A stretch of 64,000 nt of DNA from Glandiceps talaboti (GCF_964340395.1 NC_135570.1:7818822-7882821); one strand, 5' to 3'. Counted from the first letter of the stretch, positions 1 to 11,225 are shown. Notes: a model not told the origin generated them from the letters alone. Translations and numbers: made by a program.

Positions 1-389
1 TTTGACAGGAAAATCTATATCTCCATGTAGTCATAATCCCTCAGGGGTATAAATTGCCATAGATGACAATATCGTGGGGGGGGGGGGGGGGTGGTTCCTC
101 TTTTTCTACCCTCCAGTATGAGAATGGGTATACTTTTCACATCAAAACTTGAAACATAGTTTGTCTGTAGGGTTTTTAATCTCAAACCTGAGTTACCCTC
201 CATGATAATGATAATAAATAATTATTACAATATTTACCATTCATCTTAGGCAGGACCCCAAAACCACAATTAAAGCAATGTAACAACAAATTGAGAAGAT
301 ATCAGCTGTTATACTGAACCTTTGGTATGAGAAAGGCGTCTCATTTTTCCATAAAAGGTGGCATAATAAATTTAGGTTTTTGGAGATCT

Positions 390-612
390 GACGGAGCCTC
401 TCTGTACAATTACTCATGTAGTTGCCCCCCCCCCTCCCACCTAGGCGTAATGTCGTATGTACTAAATCTCTGCACAGAACCTCTCTGTACAAATTACTTG
501 TGTAGTTACCCACACCTACCCACCCACCCAGCCATACAAAATGTCTGCATGGAGCCTCCCTGTACAATTACTCATCTAGTTGCCTCCTACCTCACCCTCC
601 AACCATATAAAG
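390..612. repeat. degenerate ~70-75 bp tandem repeat, three copies
   Basis: Three imperfect copies share the pattern 'cctctctgtacaattactc' followed by 'tgtagttgcc' and a C-rich tract. They lie in the intron upstream of the first visible cadherin exon, and nothing coding is evident from 1 to 723. A poly-G run is present near 76-91. Copy boundaries are approximate. Confidence 0.6.
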
Positions 613-723
613 TGTCTTTCGTTTTTAATGTCAAGTACCTAAACCCAAATAAACTGCCATGATTGAATTGTCATACTAATATTTGTATTTATCTTGTACT
701 TGAACTTGTTTGATATTTTACAG

Positions 724-3700
724 AACTGATATCTTTATTCACTGTGTTGATCCAGAGACAAATGAAATTATGGACGTTTATGACATTATTGAGTAAGTTA
801 AGCAGTCTTTTTTCTGATGTTTGCACACCCGGAGACACCAAAGTACCTCAGCCTACAGGTCTAGCCAAAAATATGCTATTGAATAGCACCCCTAGTGGCC
901 AAACTATACAATCTTTTGTCTTTATGATAATTTTCCCTGTGACACGCTTAACAATTATTTGTACTGCAGTCAACCAGTCAAAAAAAAGTATAAATCTCTG
1001 AAATTGTTCTTTAGATGTTATCTGTTTAAATAAACAGTAAGATTTGAATCATGTATGTGAAGTTTACTGATAATAATGTTGTACATGATATCAACAGCTT
1101 ATTGGATAGATACGAAGAGAATTTGGAAGAAGTCTTTAAAAAATACAGTGTTATTGCAGTTGTTGTAAGTATTAATTGTAGTACATCATATCTAATGACA
1201 AGTAGAATATTAATGTGTTCACTATAAGAATTTTAACCGCTGTTCTACGCAAGTCCTGATTGAACTTTTTGAAGAGCAACCTGAGTGAGTGATGTGCAGA
1301 CAGTTTCAGGTTTACACTAAGCCCTTGGGAGACTACTAGTAACTGGAGAGGAAAAAAAAGTTGACCACATTTTCCTACACAAAATTTGAAATGAATAACA
1401 AATAGGGAACTTGTGATCCAGACTGAGCATGCTCAGATGCAAAGCACTATGGGATTATCTGTGGTTATCATAATACCTAATCTGGAGCTACCAATAGAAA
1501 ACCTTCCACAGTGGTCAGGGTAACTATGAATTGATCATTCATGTTTGCAAACAATGTAAAAGTATTGCTTACAATACCAATTCATTAGTATTTATTATCA
1601 TATTTCCCATAATGCAACATTCAAAATGGCGGGTTTGCAAGTTCCCTATTTAAAACATGTGAAAATTATGGGATAAAAAAATCTCCCAAGGGACTAGTGT
1701 CAGTCTAACCTTTAGAGAAAAATTTAAGGTTTATAGTAAAAGATTGTCATTATTATTATTATTACGTTTGTGATGACTTTTCTGATGACCTTTCTGTGAC
1801 CTTTCTTGCAGCCTGCTGTAACTGATGAAGTACAGTTGGATTACTCACAGTATTTACAGATAACTATGGGAGCTCTACTCTTTGTTCTTCTCTTCCTGCT
1901 AATCCTTCTCTTCTGTTGTTACTTCTCAATGAGGAGCAAGTAAGTCATAAACTCAAAATACTAGTACTTCAGTCAGTCAGTCAGTCAGTCAGTCAGTCAG
2001 TCAGTCAGTTAGTCAGTCAAACACATATCAACACTGCCAAACATGACAATGGGGATAGCAGTGGTTCACTATTGCCTCATGAGACATAGAAGACCTGCAT
2101 ATGTATTAGATGAACAGTAAATATTCATGACTTTATTTGAAGGTAATAATGATGAGGGCATGAATATTCGTTGTTCACCTAATACATATGCATGTCTGCT
2201 AAATTGCAGAATAGTTGACCCCAGCTACAACAATGAAGATAAAATAGTGCTTCATGCTGGTGTTTTTTTTGGTAATTGTGTGAAATTTATGTGATGTGTA
2301 ATCATGTGCATGACTCTCCAGAACACAAAGTTAAGTGAAAACACAGTTAAAACTGGCCACGTTTGCCAGAAGAATAATTGTAAAATATACATTTATGATG
2401 ACAGTTGATCATTTTGCAAGTTTATAGATAACATAACTTTTACTGCTGAACAAAACATTGTTAATGAAGGCATGGTGTATCCCTGTAAAGTTTTACACAT
2501 GTAAAGTTTTACCTTTGAAGTTTTCATTTTAATCTTAATCCAAAGTTGGCCTTTAAGTTGAAGTCTGACATCCTTAACACATTGTGTATATAGGTACAAG
2601 AGAAAACTGAGAGCTGCGAGAGCTGGAACATTTGGATCCCAAGATTCTGGACTTAATAGAGAGGCTAATGTACCAGGCACCAATAAATTCAAATTTGAAG
2701 GGTAAGTTGATCTAGAAATCATGTAAGAACTAACAAATTTGAAGTTGTACTTAGTTCATGTAGTTCAGGTCATTTGCCAACTGTGGGTGTACTTAGTTCA
2801 GGTCATTTGCCAACTGTAGATGTACTTAGTTCGGGTCATTTGCCAAATGTAGGTGTGCATAGTTCAGGTCATTTCCCAAATGTAGGTACATTTAGTTCAG
2901 GTCATTTGCCAAATGTAGGTCCATTTAGTTCAGGTCATTTGCCAACTGTGGGTGTACTTAGTTCAGGTCATTTGCCAAATGTAGGTGTGCATAGTTCAGG
3001 TCATTTCCCAAATGTAGGTACATTTAGTTCAGGTCATTTGCCAAATGTAGGTCCATTTAGTTCAGGTCATTTGCCAAAAGTAGGTGCACTCAGGCCAACT
3101 AGGCCATTTGCTAAGTGGATGTGAATTTAGAATAAACAGGAAACTACTACTGTGTATTACAGCTGTTATTCATTTTGTTTCAGATCTAATCCTGTATGGA
3201 ACAGTGACTTCAATGTCTATAACGACCCTCAAGAACAAGAGTAAGTATCAGTCACTTGACTTGTTTGCAGTTACAAATTTACACTTGGACTTTTCCTTTT
3301 AAGTTGATAGTAGTAATCAATACAAGTGTACTAAAGACAGAAATAAGTCTGACTGCACTTTTCCTTTAAGTTGATAGTAGTAATCAATACAAGTGTACTA
3401 AAGACAGAAATAAGTCTGACTGCACTTTTCCTTTAAGTTGATAGCAGTAATCAATACAAGTGTACTAAAGAAAGAAATAAGTCTGACTGCACTTTTCCTT
3501 TAAGTTGATAGTAGTAATCAATAAAAGTGTACTGAAGACAGAAATAAGTCTGACTGCACTTTTCCTTTAAGTTGATAGTAGTAATCAATACAAGTGTACT
3601 AAAGACAGAAATAAGTCTGACTGGACTTTTCCTTTTAAGTTGATAGCAGTAATCAATACAAGTGTACTAAAGGTAGAAATAAGTCTTACTGGACTTTTCC

Positions 3701-4694
3701 TTTAAGTTGATAGCAGTAATCAATACAAGTGTACTAAAGGTAGAAATAAGTCTGACTGGACTTTTCCTTTAAGTTGATAGCAGTAATCAATACAAGTGTA
3801 CTAAAGGTAGAAATAAGTCTGACTAGACTTTTCCTTTAAGTTGATAGCAGTAATCAATACAAGTGTACTAAAGACAGAAATAAGTCTGACTGGACGTTTC
3901 CTATAAGTTGATAGCAGTAATCAATACAAGTGTACTAAAGGTAGAAATAAGTCTGACTGGACTTTTCCTTTAAGTTGATAACAGTAATCAATACAAGTGT
4001 ACTAAAGGTAGAAATAAGTCTGACTGGACTTTTCCTTTAAGCTGATAGCAGTAATCAATACAAGTGTACTAAAGGTAGAAATAAGTCTGACTAGACTTTT
4101 CCTTTAAGTTGATAGCAGTAATCAATGCAAGTGTACTAAAGACAGAAATAAGTCTGACTGGACGTTTCCTATAAGTTGATAGCAGTAATCAATACAAGTG
4201 TACTAAAGGTAGAAATAAGTCTGACTGGACTTTTCCTTTAAGTTGATAACAGTAATCAATACAAGTGTACTAAAGGTAGAAATAAGTCTGACTGGACTTT
4301 TCCTTTAAGTTGATAGCAGTAATCAATACAAGTGTACTAAAGGCAGAAATAAGTCTGACTGGACTTTTCCTTTAAGTTGATAGCAGTAATCAATACAAGT
4401 GTACTAAAGGTAGAAATAAGTCTGACTGGACTTTTCCTTGAATGATAACTGTTTTATTTTGTTTTATTTAGCAATAACTCACTGGATGAAAATGTGGTGG
4501 AGGCAGAGACAGAGCATAGTGAAGATCAAGAAATTACTATAGATTTCAATGACGACTATGAATATTATTCTAAACTGCCACCTGATTACATGGAATCGGA
4601 TGATATATTAAGTGCTGCTATTGGGGAACATGAACAGAGCAAGAAAGAAAAATTTGGTCTGGATCTCGAAGAGATGGACGTTACCGCAGTGTAA
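724..4694 (+). CDS. cadherin-superfamily protein (cadherin-23-like), 3' six coding exons
   Basis: Partial gene with coding exons 724-792, 1098-1164, 1812-1939, 2594-2701, 3184-3240 and 4472-4694. All have GT-AG borders and the reading frame is preserved across every junction (phases 2, 0, 2, 2, 2). The product starts in an extracellular segment with TDIFIHCVDPETNEIMDVYD, followed by DLLDRYEENLEEVFKKYSV. Exon 3 encodes one hydrophobic helix (ITMGALLFVLLFLLILLFCC), then the basic stop-transfer segment KYKRKLRAARAG. The cytoplasmic tail contains VPGTNKFKFEGSNPVW and NNSLDENVVEAE, and an acidic end with DFNDDYEYYSKLPPDY. This order (membrane-proximal adhesion-like segment, helix, GTNK..EGSNPVW tail) resembles the ends of cadherin-23-like and related cadherins as I remember them. 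The cadherin repeats themselves are off the left edge, so the subfamily is uncertain. The expected role is calcium-dependent adhesion at the plasma membrane. The last two introns carry large tandem arrays. Confidence 0.62.
1971..2019. repeat. (GTCA)n microsatellite
   Basis: About eleven near-perfect AGTC units lie just downstream of the transmembrane exon of the cadherin-like gene, inside an intron. Confidence 0.9.
2758..3095. repeat. 33-bp intronic minisatellite, ~10 copies
   Basis: The unit is close to 'gttcaggtcatttgcc' plus 'aaatgtaggtgtactta' with small variants. It fills most of the intron between the fourth and fifth visible cadherin exons. Because 33 is a multiple of three, one frame stays open for about 116 codons (SSGHLPNVG-type peptide). 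No good splice sites frame it, so it reads as intron. A four-unit block is repeated (about 2845-2945 and 2975-3080), which points to higher-order duplication. Confidence 0.85.
3285..4440. repeat. 67-bp minisatellite, ~17 copies, derived from the end of a foldback element
   Basis: The unit runs 'aagttgatagcagtaatcaa', then 'tacaagtgtactaaaggtag', then 'aaataagtctgactggactt' and 'ttccttt'. It occupies nearly the whole last intron of the cadherin-like gene and ends 31 bp before the final exon. Variants (gacag/ggtag, ggactt/ggacgt/tgcact/tagact) recur in order, giving an apparent four-unit (268 bp) higher-order block in 3840-4330. The same motif forms the right end of the single elements at 5701-6078 and 42840-43200. 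Confidence 0.92.
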
Positions 4695-4703
4695 AATGAA
4701 ACA

Positions 4704-4735
4704 AATAAATTTATAAGAAAACAATTTATAATAAA
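4704..4735 (+). terminator. candidate poly(A) signals of the cadherin-like gene
   Basis: AATAAA occurs at 4704-4709 and again at 4730-4735, 10 and 36 bp after the stop codon. The second is the more plausible spacing. Usage is inferred only. Confidence 0.4.
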
Positions 4736-4886
4736 ACGAAATGAACTATTTTATAAAACAAAACAAAAGAATTTATTAAGTTTACAAAAGTTTGATACAA
4801 GTACAGTACGTGTAGAATAGAGTGTTTGTAAAATGAACAAATGTTTTGATGCCAAAACTGAACCAAGGAATGCATAAAATGAACTT

Positions 4887-5263
4887 AAAGTGGACATATG
4901 GATGAGGTTTGGGTATTTATTTTGGATTTGTAATTTATGAAATAACTTTATCATGGCTTCCTACTTGAAAAATTCATGTGAAACAACATATGCCAAGTCT
5001 GTGTTTGTAACTCAATACATTGCAAAAGATTAATAAATGTGTAAAATGTTTGTTATTGTACGTACAATAACAAACTTTTTACACATTTTAAGGGTTTTTG
5101 CAATGTATTGAGTTATAAACACATACTCGGTCAATGCATCGACCCTCTGTCTATGAACAATGTGTTTCACATTGATTTTTCAAGTAGGGAAGCCATGATG
5201 AAATTATTTTAGAAATTAAAGATCAAAAATAAAGACCAAATTCTCATCCATATGGCTACTTTT
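4887..5263. mobile_element. foldback MITE, family A, full copy
   Basis: The left arm starts 'aaagtggacatatggatgag' and the right arm ends with its imperfect inverse, 'ctcatccatatggctacttt'. Internal landmarks 'catggcttcctacttgaaaa' and 'gtaactcaatacattgcaaa' also recur inverted. The arms meet at the palindrome 'tgttattgtacgtacaataa', so the element is almost entirely one hairpin of about 377 bp. It has no coding capacity. Related copies occur at 10578, 28413 and 62090. It lies about 190 bp past the cadherin stop and may be in the 3' UTR. Confidence 0.85.
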
Positions 5264-5700
5264 ATTAATAGAAAACATTTTTACGAAATAAACATATTTC
5301 AAACAAGTACTGAACATAGAATAATAAAATGAACAAGTACTAAACAAAAATGTTTTTAAAAAAATGAACCGAGTAGAAAAGATGAATGTATGAATGAACA
5401 AATATTACAAGTATAAAGCATAGAGTGCATTTGCCTACGTATCATCAAGGAATAGTTTCCATACAAAAATGATTTTCTATCAAATATTAAAATCTTTTTA
5501 TTACTGAATTTTATTACAAAAACTTTCGTTTGTGAAGACAGATTGATTTATAAACACAGTTCAACTCAACACAAAGTTTTTATACTGACATGTATCCTAC
5601 GTATGCAGTACTAGTATTTCATGTACAATTTGCATTTTATAAAAACAGTACTATATGATTTAGCTGAGAACACTAGAGGGCGCTAAACATGGTTAGAGGG

Positions 5701-6078
5701 AAAGTGCAGTCAGACTTATTTCTATCTTTTATATATTTGGATTGATTATTGTCTATGGTATGCTGTGATGTGGCGCCCTCACATCGGTCAACGACACGAC
5801 GTATCTTACAGCGCATTGATTACTGCTATCAACTTACATATGATTTTGGTGATAAAGTAGATTTTTGGTAACATACTGAACATCACATGAGGTTTTCCCA
5901 TAAACCCTTGCAGGAAATCTCCAAAATGGCCGAACACATGTCAAGTGCAGTAGGACTTCTGTACAAGATTTCAAAGTTGAGTATGTTACCAAAAAGCTAC
6001 CCAAAATCCTATGTATAAGTTGATAGCAGTAATCAATACAAGTGTACTGAAGACAGAAATAAGTCTGACTGGACTTTT
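5701..6078. mobile_element. foldback MITE, family D, single copy
   Basis: The left end 'aaagtgcagtcagacttatt' is inverted at the right end, 'aataagtctgactggacttt'. The inner motif 'gttgatagcagtaatcaata' also appears in both orientations (near 5812-5835 and 6018-6040). The interior carries 'atggccgaacacatgtcaag', shared with the copy at 42.9 kb. This is the non-tandem form of the unit that makes up the 3285-4440 array. It is non-coding. Confidence 0.8.
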
Positions 6079-6750
6079 ACAGTAAATGTTGAGCTTGATG
6101 AAAAAACTAAAGGTCTTAAACTCCAGGGACTAGTATTATTATCCTTCTGGAGTAGCCTCGGATTTATGCTAATTTCATCGCCCGGGTTACAGGAAATTTA
6201 AATTTATTGGGGAAAAACCATAGTTAAAGAGCTTTATATGCCAAGTGTGCAATTCACTACATAGAAATCAAGGTGTCTTCCAAGTAATTGTTGACAATTC
6301 CAAAGTTGAGAATGTATTTTGATAGAAAAAAGGACAGAGTACATGAATAGGTAGTACATGACTCATGATAAAGATGGGAACAATCGTTTTATAGCAAATG
6401 TGAAAATCTTGAATATTTTCCCATGAGACATTGCTTCCATGTGTGTATACGTTTGATTTGAATTGAATATGTTATTGACTTTATTTTGCTGTCATTCATG
6501 AAAGTATTGATACTACAGAAGGTTACATCAATATAACCATCTCAGTCCATTGATTTTTCTCTGACTTCCACTTTATTTTCGTTGCATGGTGCCAGCAATA
6601 CTTGGGGCAAGGGCACATATTTCTGATTTTCAAGCCCAAAACACATCAGTTATGTGATCGGTCATGGCCATCAGCATTGTGGCTTGATAGGGATGAATGT
6701 CCTGATTTTTCTGTGTTCACTCCCTAGGATACTCATTATTGGGTTACCAA
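6079..6750. other. intergenic, nothing recognised
   Basis: AT-rich sequence without supported exons, repeats or RNA genes. Short stop-free stretches exist but lack splice borders or recognisable protein motifs. Confidence 0.5.
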
Positions 6751-6760
6751 TGTATGTGGG

Positions 6761-6879
6761 TACTCAGGGGTATTTGCACTCGTGCTTGCAGTGTTTTCTG
6801 CTGCACTTTCACTTGTTATGCTCAGGAAAGCACTGCCACAGAGAACACTGCAAGCACTTGTACAAATACCCTGAGTATG
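6761..6879. other. long near-perfect hairpin (candidate structured RNA or small foldback element)
   Basis: The left arm 6761-6800 begins 'tactcaggggtatttgcact'. The right arm 6839-6879 ends 'acaaataccctgagta' and is its inverse with about three mismatches and one bulge over about 40 bp. The inner segment continues to pair weakly (ctgctgcactttc with gaaagcactgccacag), leaving a short apical loop. The size is compatible with a primary microRNA hairpin, but a tiny foldback transposon remnant is equally possible. Confidence 0.5.
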
Positions 6880-6884
6880 CCACA

Positions 6885-7535
6885 CTTGCACTCACGTGTC
6901 ATGGGGTTCTGTTATAGTCAATATATATATAAATATATAATAAGTTTCTTGTTATTAACCCTACATGGCAAGAAATAATGTTACCTCTCTCTGTTCAGCT
7001 CAAATTCCTATTTTCTATACCTGACTTTTTTTAGAACCTATAAAACCATGATCATGATATTAATAATTTATGCAGATATCCATTTCAACAAAAAGAAATG
7101 ATTATTCTTTTGTATTTGTTTGGAGTGATGAGAGACTTCATTTTGAATTTTATTTGTTGATAGTTTTAACGCTAGTGTTTTAGTAACCATAGCAACAGTC
7201 TGTTTCCATGATGTGACAGCATGCATAGTTACTGCATGTACCTTTCGTTTCATTCAGGACATTGTTCATTTCTTTATGCACCATTTGAGTCTAAGAGATG
7301 CTATATTACTATCCCAGTAGGAATGTTTTGGGCATGAAGATCGGATGCAATCTGAATAAAATCTAGTATTGAATTTAACTTTTGTTCCAATCACAAATAT
7401 GAAAATTTTACCTGAAATTTTCGACTGCACACATCAGTCTTTGTCAACAGATTGACCCACTAGTCAGTACACATTACCTATGGACATGTGAGCCTTAGTG
7501 TAATAAGGGGTCATAGGTCTAATTAATATGTGATG
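6885..7535. other. intergenic, nothing recognised
   Basis: AT-rich spacer with no supported gene. The segment around 7337-7362 may belong to the outer arm of the following foldback element. Confidence 0.4.
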
Positions 7536-7539
7536 TCAT

Positions 7540-8035
7540 GAACTTAGCATAATTTCTTTATTTACCTCTAATTCCTACGTTTATTGTTGTTGATATTTTT
7601 GTTCTGTGAGTGTGTACCTTCTTCCTACACAATACCATAGCAGCTTACATTCAAATCCTGTGTGTTGAGTAAAGTAACCCACTCAACCAATGAGAATGCC
7701 ACTTTTGTCAAAAAGGTATGGGTGCAGTACCTCAGAATACTGTGTTCAAACAGAGTTTGAGTGTAGAGTACAGACACCATTGTTTTGATGGATTTGTACA
7801 TTTTCATCTTCAACCCCTGGAATGTTAACTATAACTTATAAGGTTGATTTTGATTGGCTCTGTGTACGGATGAGATTTGATTATGAATGCCTATGGTATT
7901 GGGGCGATCAGATGTAGGAACAAGGTACTCACTCACTCACTCACTCACTCACAGAGCAACAAAATTGAAAATAAACAACAATAGACAAATGCTATAGAGG
8001 TAAACAAAGAAATTAAGCTGTACTCACGACATCAG
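7540..8035. mobile_element. foldback element with ~80-bp inverted arms
   Basis: The left arm (about 7540-7617) contains 'catgaacttagcataatttc', 'tttatttacctctaattc' and 'gttctgtgagtg'. The right arm (about 7945-8030) holds the inverse, with 'cactcacagagcaacaaaat', 'agaggtaaacaaagaaatta' and 'agctgtactcacgac'. An (ACTC)n run at 7926-7951 abuts the right arm. The interior of about 330 bp is non-coding. Outer sequences 'atcggatgcaatctgaat' (7340) and 'ttggatcagatggtaatct' (8048) suggest that longer, decayed arms are possible. Confidence 0.65.
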
Positions 8036-8353
8036 ATTCTAATCAGATTGGATCAGATGGTAATCTGCCTGACGAGAAGGGGATGAATAACGTCCCAATC
8101 TGAAGGTTCAAACACCAATACTAGAATCATGATATTTTCCTGACATGCCAAGTGAATGTTAATTTTGGGGAAATGACATCAATCTTTACAATTACGATTT
8201 TCATTTTATAGATTGACCAAGTATAATTCATAGTATCTTTGTATGAAGATCACAATTTTAATGAAGTACTCCTTTTACCCTTACCTGCCCACCAAGTATT
8301 TATATATTAGATATTACAATCCAATATAATGGCCAGATTTCAAGATGTCTGTT
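8036..8353. other. intergenic, nothing recognised
   Basis: Short AT-rich spacer between two foldback elements. No gene or RNA signal was seen. Confidence 0.4.
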
Positions 8354-8718
8354 TTAAACCTACACTAGCTGTAATTGGTATATTATGCAATCAAATCAAA
8401 CACCCAAAAATGTATTCGTAGAAAATTGTTAAAATTCCAACAATTAGACATTGTATATGTTAATTAGAGGTCTATTTTATCTATCAGTAGTATAGTAATA
8501 AGTTATAATCGTGATTCATTGGGGTGCTCATTTTTTGGTGCGGACCTAAAATTGATGTATTTGGATTCATTTTACCATATATATGTGTACAGCTACACAA
8601 ATATGTTTACCTACAGGTGATTCAATACTGTTCAAGGTGTATGATATTTCAAGCAAGTCATATCTACCAGTAAACTAGTTTCAAAAAAATGTTCCAGTTG
8701 CAGCTAGTGCAGCTTTAA
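8354..8718. mobile_element. TTAA-bounded MITE, family B, copy 1
   Basis: About 25-bp inverted ends: left 'ttaaacctacactagctgta', right 'gcagctagtgcagctttaa'. Both ends read TTAA then C/G-CT-A/G-CACTAGCTG-T/C-AA-T/C-TGG inward. TTAA at both borders is compatible with piggyBac-type insertion but could simply be part of the repeat. The interior is AT-rich and non-coding. A diverged second copy lies at 61510-61855 with shared blocks such as 'atgttaattagaggt' and 'tgtacagct'. Confidence 0.8.
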
Positions 8719-9779
8719 GGGGATATATGGTAATAATGGACCAATCATATTGGGTAAAAACAATATAAGAATGTAGAACAATAGACTGATTTCAATATAG
8801 CATTTGTAGTCAAACTAGGGAGTTACGTGAAGGTTATGACTCCCTAGCCTAGTCTTGATTTGTATCGCCTGCGAAAGATTGACACTGTTCTCGTAGTGTG
8901 TACACACTCTATACAAATACAAATGATAAATCTATGAATGACAGAAACACTAGACTAGTATCGTATAGCTAAGGATGTAGCTAATTTGAAAAATTGCAGG
9001 TAAAATTAGGGAGACCAATGAATCTGTCCAACAATGGATATATAGTGGTTGATACAAAAAAATTTAAATTCCTAAGAAAGGACCCGGCAAGAAATAGGTT
9101 GTTTTGTTGACTATCTGCACTTATCTACATCCCTGTGTATATGGCCATGAAACGTAGGAAAGGGCAAACGTCCCTGTAATCACTCCAGTACAACTTTTAA
9201 CTGTGTTTACTAACTCATTTTTGTTATTGTAAGACGTAAATTTAAGCCAGAATATAGCAATTTTAGTTGAAAGTCATAGTTGACTGCAGAGAAAGCCATA
9301 ATGCTGCAAGTACACTCAACTGTGAATCATATCTGGCAAAGTGATTATTTTTGTATGAATTTGAGAAGTGGGTGATGACACCGTCACCTTAATAATAAGG
9401 TAATCTGTGGATAATTGGAGTGGTAAACCCTCGCGCTAAGTGAGGTTTTAGATATAATGTACATAGAGACGTCACATACAATAGTCTAACTCTATAGGCG
9501 GTACCTTCAAACAATTTTGTTTGTAATTGAGGGCAACAATCATTTACATACAAATGATGTCATTATGTAAATTAGTTACTGTGTAAGCGATGACATCATA
9601 GTCATTCTTACTCTGTGTCATTGTTAGCTATGCAATACACTATATTGTAATACTTTGTAGGCACACTCCAAACCACAGTAATTACATACATTCACTTTCC
9701 TTTTGAAAATTTTAATCCAGTATTAAGCCCACATGTGCCATGGGCGGAAGATGCAATTTAAGATGTAGCAGTGGGATGT
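8719..9779. other. intergenic, nothing recognised
   Basis: No supported exon. Minor palindromes occur, for example 'ctagggagttacgtg' facing 'gactccctag' at 8815-8850, and 'ggtgatgacaccgtcacc' near 9371. Confidence 0.45.
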
Positions 9780-10078
9780 GTGTCTTTTGAGATGTGTCTG
9801 TCTGTCTGGATGTCGTTTTGTGTTTGCATGTCTGTTGGTCTATGAAGGTATAAGGGGAGATACCTCCATGGTCAGTCTGTCTGACTGTGTGTAGATGTTT
9901 GTGTTTGTGTCTGTCTGGCAGTTTAGATGTGTATGCATTTCTGTGTCTGTTCTGTCTAGGTGTTTGTGTCTATGTATCTGTTTGTCTGTCTAGAGGTATG
10001 TAGGTATTTGTGTCTGTCAATGTGTAGGTGTTTGTGTCTGTCAGTCAGTCAGTCTGTCTGTCTGTCTGTCTGTCTGTG
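9780..10078. repeat. degenerate TGTCTG/TGTTTGTGTC-rich low-complexity tract
   Basis: Strand-asymmetric G/T-rich sequence with repeated 'tgtgtctgtc' and 'tgtttgtgt' words. It ends in a (GTCT)n run at about 10040-10076. Open frames through it are low-complexity only. Confidence 0.75.
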
Positions 10079-10577
10079 CCTTGGTGTATATGTGTTTGTT
10101 TGTGCACAGACAGATCTCAAAACAAAGGGGGGGACTAATGATATCAGCAAGAGTTGTGTCATCTCCCCTCCCCCTCCCCCCAAATAAACCAGTAGTGTGT
10201 TTGTATATATATGTAAATGCTGATTCACACAATGGTGCTTGTAATGTACTATTCGTTCACATTTTTTTTCTTTTTTGCAGTGTATTTTTCACAAAAAATG
10301 TGAATGACAGAATTTTGAAATTTACAATCATGAGAAGCAGGACTATGTTACACAGATATTCCAAAGATTTTAAGAAATTGCGCAAGTTCAAGAACTGACC
10401 AACTAATTTATGCAATCAAATATTTTGAACAGAGGGTAATTTTTCATTGACACCTAATAGATTTAAGTTCTAACCATATACTATGGTGAAACTAACCCTT
10501 TGTACAATATTACTCTCAGGCAAATTATTTTTGACAAGCTAAGACAGAAACTAAAAATATCGTGCCACGTTGACATT
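10079..10577. other. intergenic, nothing recognised
   Basis: Contains a C-rich tract (about 10164-10182) and AT-rich sequence. One 105-codon open frame (10081-10398) has no recognisable domain and begins in low-complexity sequence, so it is not called. Confidence 0.4.
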
Positions 10578-10713
10578 AAAGTGGCCATATGGCTGAGGAT
10601 TGGGATCTATTTTGGATTTTTAATTTATAAAACAATTTTATCATGGCTTCCTACTTGAAAAAATCAATATGAAACAACATTGACCAAGTCTGTGATTGTA
10701 ACTCGATACAATT
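10578..10713. mobile_element. family A MITE, left half only
   Basis: It starts 'aaagtggccatatggctgag' and contains 'catggcttcctacttgaaaa' and 'gtgattgtaactcgatac'. It matches the left arm of the element at 4887 and then stops before the central palindrome. No right arm follows. Confidence 0.75.
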
Positions 10714-10789
10714 TATATAATCTAGTACATGTCATGATGTCTGTCTGTATGTCTGTCTCAGCTTGTTGAAACTAAGGGTGCCACAGTCA

Positions 10790-10842
10790 TATAGGTACCT
10801 TATATAAAAGGGACGATCGCAAAACATCACACAAGCTCAATA
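10790..10842. mobile_element. family C MITE end, solitary
   Basis: Contains 'agggacgatcgcaaaacatc' followed by 'acacaagctcaataaa'. This matches the inverted ends of the complete element at 41880-42268. No partner end was seen nearby. Confidence 0.6.
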
Positions 10843-11155
10843 AATAAATGAGTGGGTGTTAGATATAGATATTAAAATATAAAGCTAGTTGACACAATTC
10901 AAACATCAAATATTCATGAAATATGTTCAAATTATTTGATGTAACTAACATAGGTAGGGTAGTTAACAGAATGACTAAAATAGTCAGTTTACATTTATTG
11001 TATATATATCCAGACTTTTATAAATACGATTAATAATTTGTATATTTTTTGTTTGTGAAAGAAATAAAGTGATTTATGTGAAGGGACAAAATGGTGTTTG
11101 TATATTGTTTTGAGTATTCCATCTGTCTCTGATTTTATATAATCCGCTGACCACA
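10843..11155. other. AT-rich spacer, nothing recognised
   Basis: No gene or repeat could be supported here. Confidence 0.4.
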
Positions 11156-11225
11156 TCTATCTATCTATGCAGTGTGGGCGGGTGGGTGGGTGGGTGGGTG
11201 AATGGACGGGTGGGTGGGTGGGTTT
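11156..11225. repeat. (CTAT)n/(GGGT)n microsatellite
   Basis: A short CTAT run is followed by repeated GGGTGGGT units with one interruption (gaatggacg). Confidence 0.85.

Noticed and set aside
2774-3124. 116-codon frame SSGHLPNVG repeats as a possible coding exon
   Set aside because: It lies wholly in a 33-bp tandem array within an intron, has no convincing flanking splice sites, and the flanking exons join in frame without it.
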